Source of the DNA: Daedaleopsis sinensis
Taxonomy: Eukaryota; Basidiomycota; Agaricomycetes; Polyporales; Polyporaceae
Reading direction: 5' to 3'
DNA length: 64,000 nt
NCBI GenBank assembly: GCA_033807695.1
Contig: CM066311.1
Location: forward strand, 2,232,001 to 2,296,000
In this document: piece after piece, positions 23,998-35,796 of the stretch
How positions within the stretch are numbered: the first letter of the stretch is position 1
Layout: the number at the start of each line of letters is the position of its first letter
Translations under genes and position numbers: made by a program
The notes under the pieces: generated by a model
What the model saw: the letters and a program-made list of their open reading frames with translations, nothing else
The model's database searches: none
Told to the model about the DNA's origin: nothing

Positions 23998-25155
23998 ATG
24001 CCACCTGCGACTGTGGTCAAAACCCCGCGGTCTTCCGACGGGACGCACGTCTATGCGGAGGCGGTGGGCAATGCTCGAAACCCGCACGTCGTGTTCATTC
24101 ATGAAGCTACCTTGTGTGCTTCGGTGTTCGACGAGCTCTTCCAGGACCCGCACCTCACCGACCACCTGTACCTCGTGAGTGTACAACGATATGATACCCT
24201 TCGCGATGGCTGATTATGCTTTTAGGTTCGCTACGACCTCCGCTGCCATGGCAGAAGCGGAACGGCGAGGGGTGCAGATAGCCAGCACGCCGCTCTGTAT
24301 GCCAGCGACTTCGCGGCCGTAGTCGGTGCATTCGATCTGCAAAGACCGATCATTGTAGCCTGGTGCGCTCGCAGTCGATCCTGTGTTTGAGTGTGACGCG
24401 CGCTGACCGTCCCACTTTTTGCGCTGACATTGACACAGGGGCCTCGGTGGTGCGTGTCCCAGCTCTTGGCACGCCTTACCGCTCATGCGCTGACCGGGTT
24501 CCTACGTACACCTCGTCTGAATGCTGACAGCCGCAGCAGTCGCTGACGTCTGCGCGCACGTCAACCCGCTCCCCGTATCCGGCATCGTGTACATCGCGCC
24601 TTTACCGTTCTTGGGCCCGATGCTGCCTCACACCGTCACTACACGGATGCTCGCGATCACACAGACGCTCTCGACCGCACGGGACGCAGGGGGGTCGGGC
24701 AGGGCGAAGACCGAATTCGTGAACGGGCTGCTCGCGGGTGCTGCGGGCAGAATACCGGACGCGACCAAGGCAGCGTGGCTCGGGCGTAGCGTCGCGCAGG
24801 ACGCGGAGCTGACGACGGCGGTGCTCTCGCGCACGCACGACCCGTTGAAGCTGCTCGAGGTTGGCCGCCAGGGCATGCCTCTCATGATCCTCGTCGGCTC
24901 CGAGGACGCGCTCGTGGACGGCCCCGCGGTCGTGCGCGAGCTCCGGCGGCACTTCCGCAACGTGGAGGCGCACGTCGTCGCCGGCGGCAGCCACGCGCTC
25001 TTCGTGGACAAGAAAGACGAGTTCGTGCGGCTCTTGCTCGTGTTCGTCGGCCGGCTAGCGGTGAGCACGTCCTCCCCTCCCCTGACTAAGCTCGCCGTGG
25101 GATCGCTGCTGATGGAGCGCGATGTGCACTGCAGGTGATGACTCTCATGGGCTGA
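23998..25155 (+). CDS. alpha/beta hydrolase, nucleophile serine apparently replaced
   Basis: Five exons: 23998-24174, 24226-24362, an 11 bp micro-exon 24439-24449, 24531 to about 25059, and a short last exon ending at 25155. The fold is clear: HVVFIHEATLCASVFDELF (strand 3 and oxyanion region), VRYDLRCHGRSG (strand 4), PIIVAWGLGAAAVADVC (strand 5 and elbow), then PLMILVGSEDALVDG with the acid residue and VVAGGSHALFVDKK with the catalytic His. In the usual family elbow the sequence is (G/A)WSLGA, with Ser as nucleophile; here the spliced codon is GGC, giving AWGLGA. If this splice is right the enzyme lacks its nucleophile. A different splice might restore Ser, but I found none. The reaction, if any, is unknown. 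Confidence 0.72.
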
Positions 25156-26285
25156 GTGCGCGACTGCATCACGTTCGCGAGGGCGCTCCCGCGCCATTCG
25201 TCCTCAGATAATCCCCTGCTCCGAGCCTGAGCACGCTCGATGCAGTTACATTACGTCCGCAGCAATGCGCACACCCGCCCCCCTTTTGAGGTAACTTATG
25301 GACCGCTTGTCGGTCGTTCGCGTTCGTGCACGCTTGTTTTCCCACTCGCACTGCCCTCGTCGTACGGTCATGCATGCCTGTTGCTGTACTTTGTACGCCG
25401 CGGTGTACGATATCCTCCGCACAACCACACTACACTCCTTTACCCGATACAGATTGCCGTAATGCTCCATAGACTCCTCCCTCCTCGAGTCCTCCTGCAT
25501 CATCGCTGCATGTGTCAGACGGTGCACCGTGCCTCGCGTAACACGCGGTCAATGTCGCTGCGGGCATACAACCTCACGCCTGGAATCGTCTCAGCCACCA
25601 GCGTGATCTACGGCGCTCCGAGACCCGACAATGTATGAAAGGGCGTCCAACAGGAACGAGGGCGGCCGCTTCAACGGCTGTTGAGAAATTAGAGCGATGC
25701 GCATGCTATGCTATACACACTGTAAAGCGCGGCCTGAGTACAGGAATGTAAGCCTGCTGCGTGCTGATGCGTACATGCCACGACGTCGCTGCACCGTTCA
25801 ATTAACTTCTCTCGGGGGATGGACCGAGGCGAGGGGACGCCAGGACGCCCAGGAGATCGCCCGCTAGCGGAGCTTTGACTACATATGAAACCATGTATCG
25901 TCGCAGCTGTACACTGCTTTCGGCGGTGGGTTCCGGGGTGTTAGAGTTGGTGATCGCCCGCCGGCTTCACAAGCACTGGTGATTCGTGAAAACGGTGATG
26001 ATTTCCGAGCGAACCTTCTCCCACAGCGGCACTCGGATCCGGCGGAGCTCACGACAGTATCGATGAGGACCGAGTAACGGGGAAGGTGCGGGGGCTTAGT
26101 TACACTGTGATGAAGAAGTTTAAACTGACGGTGCCGCAGCGGATGGATATTGGACATCACGCAATTGGTATGGACCCCGCTCGAGAATTGGAAGATACAT
26201 ACTGGTACACGTCATGGTAGTACACTTCGTTGCCTTCCCCTGTCGTCGTCCCCCTTGAAGCCTGAAGTTCCGGGTTCCTACGCAA
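25156..26285. other. intergenic stretch with no recognised gene
   Basis: Between convergent genes (hydrolase on plus, fuconate dehydratase on minus). It should contain both terminators. No domain-bearing frame is seen. Confidence 0.55.
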
Positions 26286-28138
26286 CTATGCCGCGCGTCG
26301 GCTCTGCCAGTACGTACCGTTGGGATACTCGTACTCCGCGATGCTCTTCTCGTGCATCTGGATGCTGCGATCGCGAAGGGAGGGATATGGATGTGAGCAG
26401 GGAGCCTCGGAGCGCGACGCAGACCACCAACCTGTAGCCCTCCTCCCCGTTGCTGGGGACGTTGTACCGGCCGTTCTTGTTAATCGAACACGGGTACAGG
26501 AAGTGCTCGTGCAGATGGTCGACGAACTCGAGCACGTTGCGCTCCATCGTGCCGGAGACGGCGATGTAGTCGATCAGACTGTGCGTCCGACGTCAGCCGT
26601 CACAGCGCACCCGGTGTGATCATGCGGACCCGGACGTGCGTACCTCAGGTGGATCACGTACTCGCACAGGCCGACCCCACCGGCGTGCGGACACACTGGG
26701 ACGCCAAATCTGCCACATATCCATGTCAGTCGGATTGCGGGTCCTGCGAGAGCACGGGAAGCTGCAGACTCACTTGGCGGCCATGAGCAACACACTCAGC
26801 ACCTCGCTCACCCCCCCGAGGCGACACGAGTCAATCTGGCAGACGTCGATGGCGTCGGCCTGGAGCAGCTGCTTGAACACCATGCGATTGTGGGCGTGCT
26901 CTCCCGTCGCGACGCCAATCCCGTATGGCTTAAGTGCCTTGCGGATCGCCGCGTGCCCGAGGATGTCGTCCGGGGCTGTCGGCTCTTCGATGAACCTGCG
27001 GACGCGACACAGACGGCGCGAAGTTGGTCAGCATCGTGCTCTATCACACCACCCCAAAGGCGCTGCGCAACACGGACCAGGGCTTGATGTCAGCAAGGCC
27101 CTTCACGTAGTCAATCGCCTGCGGGACGTCCCACACTTGGTTCGCGTCAATCATGAGCACGCTGCCAGTGGGGCCCGCGTTCTTCCCGGCGAGATCGGGC
27201 CCGTGCGGGTCTCGGGGCGGGCGGCCTGCAGGCAGGTACTGCGGGTCGTCGATGATCGACCGGATGATCTTGCCCCGCCGGAGGTCGTCGTCCCGGTCCG
27301 CGCCCACCTTCATCTTGAAGTGGTTGAAGCCCGCCTCGACGGCCTCGCGCGTGAGGCGCGCGATCTTCTCGTCGCTGTAGCCCAGCCAGCCGGCGGACGT
27401 CACGTAGGCGGGGTACCCGAGCTCGCGGACCTTGGCCTCGCGCTCCGCGCGCGTCGCCGCCTTCTCCTTGAGCATGGAGAGCGCCTCCTCGCGGGTGAGC
27501 GCGTCGGTGATGTAGCGGAAAGCGGTCGCATTCACGATCTCCTCCTAACAGCACGCGATCCTCGAGTGAATGGGAAGGGGGCGGGCGCACGAAAGGTGAG
27601 TACTCACGGGCGTCATGTCCACGACGAGCTTCCACAGGGGCTTGCCTCGCGCGCGCGCGAACATATCCCATAGCGCGTTATCGACTGCGCCGAGGGCGAT
27701 GTGGATCACACCCTTCTCCGGTCCAATCCTTGGGTACTGTCAGCTCACAGCGACCGAATTCGATATGTAAGCACTACATACCAGCGAAGCTGCGGGTCAG
27801 CACACAGGTGGTCCCACGTCTTTCCCATGTTGGCGAATATCTCCTCGACGTCCTTCCCGAGAAGACGCTTGGAGATCTCCTCGATCGCCTGGCAGACGAT
27901 CTCGTTACCGCGACCGATGGTGAATGTCATGCCGAAGCCTGTGAGATCAGAGTCCGTGTACAGCTTGACATACGCAGACGAGTAATCGCAGTCGGTGTTC
28001 ATTGCGTCCGTCCCATCCCCGCTGAGCGACGTAGGGAAGCGGACGTCTAGGGGGTTAGGATTAGAGTCCACAAGAACTCAGAGCGTCCGCATTCTGCGAC
28101 GCACCATGCGTTTTGAAGCCGGTGATTTTGGGTGCCAT
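26286..28138 (-). CDS. L-fuconate dehydratase-like enolase superfamily enzyme
   Basis: Mandelate racemase/enolase superfamily protein closest to fuconate dehydratase (human ENOSF1 type), which removes water from L-fuconate using Mg2+. The start at 28138 gives [11 protein letters not shown], spliced to [17 protein letters not shown]. Further motifs in order: [57 protein letters not shown] (KxK catalytic lysines), [11 protein letters not shown] (metal Asp), [12 protein letters not shown] (metal Glu), [13 protein letters not shown] (metal Glu), CPHAGGVGL (catalytic His) and [19 protein letters not shown]. It ends [13 protein letters not shown] with TAG at 26286-26288. All metal and acid/base residues expected for the family are present. 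Exon joins are inferred. Probable role is sugar-acid catabolism in the cytosol. Confidence 0.9.
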
Positions 28139-28744
28139 GGTGGTCGTATTGTCCTGTGCTGTCGCAATGAGTGGGAAAGAGAAGCTGGAGTAGCATAGCC
28201 GTGGTGGTGTTTATATAGACGAACATCTGGCCGAACGGATCCTTCATGAAGCCGCCCCTCGTGCGGATGGAATCCGGGCCGACGGCTGACCCGGTCCGTC
28301 AAGAATACCTAGACGCCCGCATCTGGCCATTGCCAGTGATGATCGGGTGCTCGGTCGGCACATGAGGTTCTTCCGAGTCAACCTCACCTGCTTTCATGAA
28401 CTCTCGCCAGCAGTCAAGACTGTCGCCTAAGTACAGACAGGCACTGCAGTACTGATACGTGCGGAGGTACGTACTAATAAGCTTAAGGCACCTAGCACAT
28501 GGTTCTCAGCCGGCGAATCCTTGGAGTTGCATTCATTCTACTTGACCAGATACCTCTCGGACACGTGTGGCAAATTTGTATCTGCAGGTATCTCCGTCAG
28601 TGATATCCACAACAGAACACAACGGTCAAATAGATGGGGTCGCAAGTGTGATTTGACGTCGTGCGTCCTCTGAAGCGATCAAGTCATAGACTCATCCAAG
28701 TCGGGAATGCCTCTTGAGTCTGCCGTCTCAAGTCCACGGAGAAC
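28139..28744. other. intergenic stretch upstream of fuconate dehydratase
   Basis: Holds the promoter of the fuconate dehydratase gene. Short open frames with a good splice donor exist on the minus strand near 28390 but do not extend into a recognisable protein. Confidence 0.45.
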
Positions 28745-29027
28745 TCACCATGTGCCCTTTCCTTGAGGCTGAACCACTTTCGGCTCGAACAGGAACGTCC
28801 ACTTGCTCTGGCACGCTTCCAGCTCCTCATCTCCCCATTGGAAACCCACTTTCTTTCCGTACGTCCACTCCGCTCGTTCTGTGTGATGCGAAGGTCAAGA
28901 ACGGTGGTTCAATGCGCGGGGGAAGCAATAACTCACCAGCATGCAGGCTATATCTCAGGTCATCGAGAACGACAGATTGTGGCACCGTCTGTTCGTTATG
29001 CGCGATCACCATCTTCAGGATGAGCTC
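28745..29027 (-). CDS. unrecognised two-exon C-terminal coding segment
   Basis: Two exons, 28937-29027 and 28745-28878, join across a GTGAGT..CACAG intron and keep frame for 74 codons to a TGA at 28745-28747. The protein reads VIAHNEQTVPQSVVLDDLRY, then ERAEWTYGKKVGFQWGDEEL, and ends QPQGKGTW. The composition and intron signals look like real coding DNA. I do not recognise the family, and the upstream exons (probably 29030-30150, minus strand) could not be joined. A hydrophobic stretch near 29970-30030 on the same strand might be part of it. Confidence 0.35.
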
Positions 29028-30624
29028 CTGCATGCAGGACCGTCAGCGTGTCTGAAGCTAAATCGGCATAGCGGAACGTGAGGCACGCACGGTCATGTAG
29101 TGTCGCACCAGATAGTACGTCGTTATAGTATCTACAGCATTCGGTCTGCATAACCAGAACGTCGGTAAGACCAGTATGAGGCCTCGAAATGGCTTCGGCG
29201 ACTCACTGCGGGGTTTTGACAGTGATCTGCGCGACATGCGTGGGTGTATGCGCTCCAGGAGAAGGCAAGGCTACCAGGACGGTATCGTTGAGCGGGAAGA
29301 CAAGTCTTTGCATGTGCAGAAAACAGATGGTCGTTGTCGCTGGTGAAGCGGTAAGTACTAGTAAGTGGTTCAGACTGAGTCCAAACGCACCTGAGGCCAC
29401 TTGAGTTGGACGTCGACGTCCGGTTACAACCTGTCATAGACTTCCGTTTTGGGACGAAGCATAGATGCAGCTAAAGTAAGTTCATTACCAAACAGCCGTG
29501 GGCGTAGTATGGTATACTGATCAAACCACTAGTGCCCACAAGAGTGTTGAACGTTGAGAGCTGGAACAAGCGGATAAACGATGTTGGACGGTGCCGGTGG
29601 AATATGATATCGACTGACGGACGAGGTATGCCTGGCCACATGTTGACAGTGAGACCGTGTCGGCCGCCTCCTGGCAGTATACGAGAACCAACAGTCATCC
29701 CAACAGCCTCGGCGGAGGACATGGTCATGCGAAACCGCAGTATATTAAAGGCGGTGTTTGTGCGCGTTGGCAGAAGCTGCAGCCTGCCAGGTTCATCAGA
29801 GTCACCGATCACCTATCGGATGCAGCAGGCTGATACATGTGGGTTGCCATAGTCCAGACACGTTCGCGCTGCACCTTGAATGACGCTCCTATATCACAGG
29901 CGGTTCGCGAACCACACACCTTCTGAGCCCGCGTTACAGCCACCAGCAGCGTAGCCACTACTATGCCGAGGGCTCCTGCCAACGGTAAGTTCGTCGACGT
30001 GGCTGTGGTCAGCAATACCATACCCTCACAGGCAAAGTGGATCCACACACCAGAGCTCCGAAGGCCCAGGATCCATCGCCTCCTCTCCGCCAGCAGATGC
30101 TTCGTGGCCAACGGCCGCTCGTCGCATACAGTGCTGCAAACTTGCATGTATCAAAGTGGCCGACAGCAACAGTTCAAGTTGGCAGCCCGGACGTGCCTTT
30201 GATGCTACATGGCAAGCCTGGGCTGCTAATGACAGTGAATGGCAGGCTCGCCCCGCATCGCAGACTGCCGACGTCAGTGCATCACGCTGTCCTGTCATCT
30301 CCCGCCTTCTCAACGTCTCGACTCTCCGCACTTGTGGGGGAGCACGGCGGCAGTCTGTCCACTGCGAGTGCGTGCAGCGATCACCGTGCGCCGTCGAGCA
30401 TATGCCGCACGCACATGCGCACCGGTCACCAGACGGCGCTGGACGTGTGCGAAGCCCACGAAGATCGCCATGGCTGTCGCCGCGCACAGGAAGGCTCCAA
30501 GGAAGCACCCCCTGGACCTGTACAAAAGGCTCTGGGACGAGTATTGGGAAAGGGCGAGGGACCCGGACAGACCACTCACCCGTACACACAACTCCGCCTA
30601 CACGACTCCGCTTTCAAGTTCGCC
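29028..30624. other. stretch with unassigned short frames
   Basis: Contains several minus-strand open segments with donor/acceptor-like signals. These include a hydrophobic segment (LPLAGALGIVVATLLVAV, about 29930-29985) that could be a membrane helix of the gene ending at 28745. I could not build a consistent model. The last part should hold the GH25 promoter. Confidence 0.4.
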
Positions 30625-31680
30625 ATGAAGCACATCACGACGGCCTTCCTCGCACTGGCCGCTGCAATCGTCGCGTCGTCCGCGTCGCCGACGCCGCTCG
30701 CGAAGCGCGCTGCGCCTAAGGGCATCGACATCTCGCACTACCAGGGCACCGTCAACTTCAACACCGCCAAGGCGAACGGGATCTCCTTCGTGTACATCAA
30801 GGCCACGGAGGGCACCAGTCAGTTCTCCGCATCACTCTCTTGATCCTTGCGGAGTGCTGACTTGGGACCCGGCCCACAGCGTACCTCGACCCGTCGTTCT
30901 CGGACCACTACGTGGGCGCGACGAACGCAGGCCTGCTCCGCGGCGGGTACCACTTCGCGCACCCGGACACGTCCTCGGGCGCGACGCAGGCCAAGTACTT
31001 CCTCGCGCACGGCGGGGGCTGGACGAGCGACGGGCGCACGCTCCCCGGCGCGCTCGACATCGAGTGTACGTCCCCGTCTCCATATTTGTGTCCGCATATC
31101 ACGATGCTAGAGATCGGGGCTCGCATGCACAGACGGACCGAGCGGCGCCGAGTGCTATGGGCTCAGCGCGTCTGCGATGGTCTCGTGGATCAAGGACTTC
31201 ACGAGCACGTACCACGCCGCCGTTGGCGTGTATCCCGGTGAGTGCCCGGTACCCGCTGCCCGCTGGGGACATTGGCCGGTGACCAACTTATGACACACGT
31301 CGGCAGTCATCTACACCACGACGGACTGGTGGAAGACGTGCACGGGGAACAGCGCCGCGTTCGCGTCCACGAGCCCGCTGTGGCTCGCGCACTACAGTTC
31401 GAGCATCGGCGCGCTCCCCGCTGGCTGGTCGTGAGTGCTCCGTACCCCCCCTCCCGCTGCCCGCAGCGATGGACGGCTGATTGGCTGTGGGGCCCGTGCG
31501 TTTCAGATACGCGACGTTCTGGCAGTACGCCGACTCGGGACCGAACCCTGGGGACCAGGACGAGTTCAACGGCTCCGCGGACGGGTTGAAGAGGTGCGTA
31601 CCGTGCTACTTACGTGCGGCTGCGATGTTACAGTGGTGCTTAATCACTGTTTTGTGCTCCTAAGGATTGCGCTGGGCTGA
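30625..31680 (+). CDS. GH25 muramidase (lysozyme), secreted
   Basis: Glycoside hydrolase family 25, Chalaropsis-type N,O-diacetylmuramidase that cleaves bacterial peptidoglycan. The start at 30625 gives a signal peptide MKHITTAFLALAAAIVASSA followed by a dibasic KR pro-site. Five or six exons splice in frame: PKGIDISHYQGTVNFNTAK (catalytic Asp strand), FVYIKATEGT, GLLRGGYHFAHPDTSSGATQ, LPGALDIE (catalytic Glu strand), SAMVSWIKDFTSTYHAAVGV, YTTTDWWKTCTGN, PLWLAHYSSSIGALPAGW and ATFWQYADSGPNPGDQDEFN. The acidic active-site residues of the DISHYQ and ALDIE strands are intact. It ends IALG at 31680 after a short last exon. About 225 residues, normal for the family. Fungal GH25 enzymes are thought to be used against bacteria and are often considered to come from bacteria by transfer; that is family knowledge, not tested here. 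Confidence 0.9.
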
Positions 31681-32173
31681 ATATGTGTATGATCCTGGGC
31701 TCCGCATGCATGAATTCTAACTCCAATCGTCAAGGCAAATAGGCAGACGCACGTGGAGTATTGGGAGTGTTACTTGTTATGGTGGTGCGCGACTTTGTGT
31801 GTAGGTGTAGTTTGTAGTTGTGCAGTGACATCTAGGAATTGCGAAAACGATGAGCGTGATTGTGTACAATTCCTGATATGTCGTGAGTGTGCTCCAGCAT
31901 CCATTGCTGCAGTGTGACCGTCCACCAGTTCACTCCCGAAGTGTGAGATGGCGCCGGCAGCATGATAGATTAAGTAGGAAGCATGCAATACAACAGAGCA
32001 CGGACGAAAGCAACGACAGCCTGAGCGAACAGCGAGCGACAACACTAAAAGTACAGGGAATGCTACATATCCTACGATGCGAGTGTGAGTGTCGATATCG
32101 ATGCCAGAGAATGTGGATATATGCGACGAAACTCACCAGTTATCGATACAACTCGATCAACCAGCCTCCATCC
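31681..32173. other. intergenic stretch with no recognised gene
   Basis: About 490 bp between convergent genes. No gene or repeat recognised. Confidence 0.55.
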
Positions 32174-33467
32174 TCAGTCAAGGGTAATCATGAACTCGTC
32201 TTCATCCTCCTCGTCTGGGATCTCACACCTAGGGACGTGCACGACCTCCATCTTCTCCCCAGGCAGTATCGACGGACGGGGCTTGATGGGGGTGCGCATG
32301 GGCTCCCCCGACGTTGGCATCCGAATGACGAGCTTCCGCGGCACGACGGGGGCTTGGGCGGACGACGCCCGCGAGCCAAACAGGCTTGCATCATCGTCTG
32401 ACAGCGGCGTGGATCTCGTCGCGTTATCAGAGCTTAGCCCTGGGGTCGGGGAGTGAGTTGATAAGGTTGCGCTCAGCCCTGGGGTCGGGGAGAGCGTTGA
32501 CAAGGTTGCGTCGGACGAGCGAGCTGTTATGGTAGGCGAGGGCGGATCGAGCTGCGCGTGCAGCCAAGTACCGGGAGACGCAGATGGAGGTGAGAAACGG
32601 CCGGAGTCGAACGGGAAGGGCAGCAACGGGGGAGAACGCACCTCCATATGTACAGGATCGTGCGGGGGCGAGCTCATGGACGAGAGCGTGCTGCTGGCGC
32701 TCAAAGACGGAAGGGTCGTGCTGCTTGTCGGCGAAGAAATGTACGGGGTCAAGTCGAAGTGGTCCTGGGCTTACCGAGGGCGGTGAGTAGAGAACACGGT
32801 CAATCCTTTTCAAACGCACCTCGAGGTCGCTCATGCCGAACCCGTCACTAGGGCCTGCTCCGTCCGGCAGCCCGGGGGTCTGCATCCGCGAACCAGAAGC
32901 CAACGCCGTGAGCCTCTCGTTATCCACACCTAGCCGCAGCAGCTCTGCGCGCAGGCGACGCGCCTGGTCCTCGGCCTCCAGCCGCCGCTTCGCGTCTTCG
33001 TCCTGTTGATACGCTATTGCCGCACGCTCCTCCATCCATTTCTTCCGCTCTGCTTCCCACAAGGCGCGTTGTTGCTCCCAGACCTCTCGCTCTCGACGAA
33101 GGATTATGAGCTCCGCGTTCGACGAGCTCCGGGCTGTGTCGTCCACGGCTCGCGTAGCAGCGAGAAGGGTGTCGCGTTCCTGGATGAGGACGCGTATCCG
33201 CTCTTCATATTCGGCTCTGACGGCGGCTGTGCGAGTTTCGATGAGAGCCTTGAATGATTGGGCTCCGCGTAGGAGGGCATTGGACGTTTGCAGCATTGGT
33301 ACTGTGCTGGCCTGATCTGCAGGGTGGGTCTAAGGTCCGTGGTCAAGGTAAGTCTAGGTACATAAGCCTGCGACGCCATGTTCGTCGAGTAAAAGACGTA
33401 CCGATGTAGCCACACCCTGCAGTTGTGGTTGTGTAGGAGGCTGGGCGGAAGACGGAGCCCCTTTCAT
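32174..33467 (-). CDS. coiled-coil protein with Ser/Pro-rich tail
   Basis: The N-terminal exon (start ATG 33296, or 33467 if a short first exon MKGAPSSAQPPTQPQLQ is spliced on) forms a long coiled coil rich in Arg, Glu and Leu (EYEERIRVLIQERDTLL, REREVWEQQRALWEAERKKW, RLEAEDQARRLRAELLRL). A 53 bp intron with donor GTGCGT follows the codon for MSDLE and ends CCCAG. The second exon reads DHFDLTPYISSPTSSTTL and continues as a Ser/Pro/Thr-rich disordered tail. It has two 13-residue repeats (ATLSTLSPTPGLS and ATLSTHSPTPGLS) and ends in an acidic IPDEEDEDEFMITLD. Using the other splice choice would give an Arg-rich frame that looks less like protein. No known domain; possibly cytoskeletal or scaffold. 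It diverges from YVH1 across about 280 bp. Confidence 0.7.
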
Positions 33468-33744
33468 GGGTTGGTGCGCCCGTCTTGGATGACACGCAGT
33501 AATATGGTGGTCAATAACCAAGAGGCGGAGGCAAGGCGGAGGGAGTCCACGGTCCGTGAAATGCGCCGGCGCTTCCGAGTCGATGACCGCATGATCGCAA
33601 GGCTGCGGCATCCAATTTCTCTCATCTCTCGTCCTCCTCCCTCGACCACGGCGCACGCCCACCCATTCGCAGGCGATCTCTCATCAACCACACCGCTGCT
33701 GACGACCACGAAGAACCAAGATACCAGCACGATACAGGACCGCA

Positions 33745-35796
33745 ATGTCGATGAACGAAATACTCCCCAATCTCTGGCTCGGTGATCTGCCGAGCGCACT
33801 GGACACCGAGAATCTACGCGCACATCACATACGCAGTGTTCTATCGGCTATGCGGGGACGGGTATCTATCCACGAGGTACGCCTGCACGAGCCTCAGGAG
33901 AGAACGTGCTGCCAACATTGTACAGAACAGACCTTCCTCCGACACCAGATCAACATAGACGACACCGACACCGCCGACATCCTCCAGCACTTCGTCCCAT
34001 CGATCACATTCATACAGGCTGAGCTGGACAAGGGCTATGGCATACTTGTGCACTGCCAAGCGGGGATGAGTGAGTGTCATGCATGTAGTCCCGATTGACC
34101 CCCTTGTACTGAGCGTACTGGCGTATAGGTCGCAGTGTCGCCCTTGTCGCTGCATACCTGATGGTCACCGAAGGTTTGGATCCGGAAGCAGCACTTGAGA
34201 TGATCCGGAAGGCACGACCAGATGTCCAGTATGTTCCCCTCGTGCTTGCCTTCCGCCGCACTCCCTCATGCCAATGTGCTCTCAAGGCCGAATGAAGGCT
34301 TCATGCGGCAGCTTGAGATCTTCCACAAAGCCTCCTTCAAGGTCTCAAAGCGGGACAAGGAGACACGTCTGTTCTATCTCGAACGGGTGGTGAAGGAAGT
34401 GATGAGTGGGTGCCCTCCTGCAAATCTCTTTGAGGCCGACTCATGACCAGCGGTCCGTAGATGGTGACGGGGATTTTGAAACAGGCATGTTCGCGAAGTT
34501 CCCCTATAGTCCCGCGGACTCTCCTGCGCCGCAGCCCCGCCGTAGGATTCGCTGCAAGATGTGCAGGTGCGTGCGTATCCACACGTAGAACGCTCGGTCC
34601 CTCACGTCGTTCTGGCACCAGACAAGAGCTGGCAGCACGAGAACATATGCTTGACCATGGCCAGCTTGGCCCACCAACACCGGCTGTGCTGTCGGCCGCG
34701 ACTTCGAGGCGACCATCCATGAACGACCCCAAGCCGTTAAGTCCACTGGCAGCTGGCGCTCCGGCCCCACGGCGAGCTTCCTCCTCTGCTGGAGTCAAGC
34801 CCACCATGGCACCCCCCATGTCCCCCTCTGGGGTAGCGAGACGGCCGTCGCTGCACGAATCAATGCCTCGTTCGCGCCTCGGCTCCATCACCGAGAATCG
34901 TGCTCTGCAGACCGCCCTCCTCGCACTGGACAGCGCTTCCGCCCAGATAGGGCAGAGTGCGTCCGACTCCCTCCTGTCCGAGTCTGCCATCGACGAGGAC
35001 TCCTCGGACGAGGAACCACCCAAGTCTGAGTCCGAGGCCGATGGCGAGACCGACGGCACCCCTGTAATACCGCCAGAAGCACTGGCCGGAAACCCTGCCC
35101 CTGCAGCTGCCCACGGACCTTCTGGAACAGGAGCCGCTGCCACCACCGCGCCCCGGACCAAGGGCGCGCAGGACGATAAAGCCGCCCCGCTCCCGCTCGC
35201 GTCCCAGCGCCCGCCGCTCTCCGTCTCGAGCTCGTTAGCGAGCCCGCCCGACCTCGCCGCGCAGCTCGCGTCCCACCCGAAGCTCGCTGCACTCCGCCCG
35301 CCCGCGGGCCTCGCGATGACTCCGCTGGGCGCCGCCCCCGGCGGCCCGTCCCCGACGCGCTCTGTGCCGCACACGCCTGGGAGCACCGCCATCAACAAGG
35401 GCCCGGGCTACTTCCCGCCCACGGCCATGAGCGCGCCGATCCTGGCGAACCCCAAGTGCTCTGGGTACTTTGTCGAGCCGGTGAGTGGTCGTCTGCGTGG
35501 GGAGGTGCGGATTTAGGAGGGAAGCGGGCGCTGACATACCGGACATGCGCGACAGATGAAGTGGATGGAGCCGTTCCTCGAGCAGGGCCACATGGCGGGC
35601 AAGATCGTGTGCCCGAACAAGAAGTGCGGCGCGAAGCTGGGCAACTACGACTGGGCGGGCGTGTGCTGCAGCTGCCGCGAGTGGGTCGTGCCGGTGCGTG
35701 TCGCGTGTCGCGTTTTCCCCTTTGCGAGTTATGTGACTGACGGGCGTGCTCTAGGGCTTCTGCATCCACCGCTCGAAGGTGGACGAGGTTGTGTGA
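33745..35796 (+). CDS. YVH1: YVH1-type dual-specificity phosphatase with zinc-binding C-terminus
   Basis: Yvh1 is a dual-specificity phosphatase whose zinc-binding tail helps release Mrt4 during 60S ribosome assembly. Start ATG 33745 gives MSMNEILPNLWLGDLPSALD. The phosphatase domain spans exons 1-4: INIDDTDTADIL (general acid Asp region), ILVHCQAGMSRSVALVAAYL (HCxxGxSRS signature, completed by a splice in the Met-Ser codon pair) and ALEMIRKARPDVQPNEGFMR. The C-terminal part has a CKMC pair, a long Ser/Pro/Ala-rich linker of about 250 residues, then CSGYFVEP and a final zinc module VCPNKKCGAKLGNYDW with VCCSCREWVVPGFC. It ends RSKVDEVV at 35796. All key residues are present. The linker is longer than in yeast Yvh1. 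Confidence 0.92.

Noticed and set aside
26636..27673. Long plus-strand open frame (345 codons) over the fuconate dehydratase gene
   Set aside because: Antisense shadow; the minus strand has all enolase-superfamily residues.
32184..32760. Alternative Arg-rich second exon of the coiled-coil protein (frame ending LPDPRAKL)
   Set aside because: Needs the weaker donor GTAAGC after the Ser codon. The GTGCGT..CCCAG intron gives a Ser/Pro tail ending in an acidic conserved-looking segment.
34337..35398. Minus-strand open frame of 353 codons opposite YVH1
   Set aside because: Shadow of the Ser/Pro/Ala-rich YVH1 linker; low complexity and no domain.
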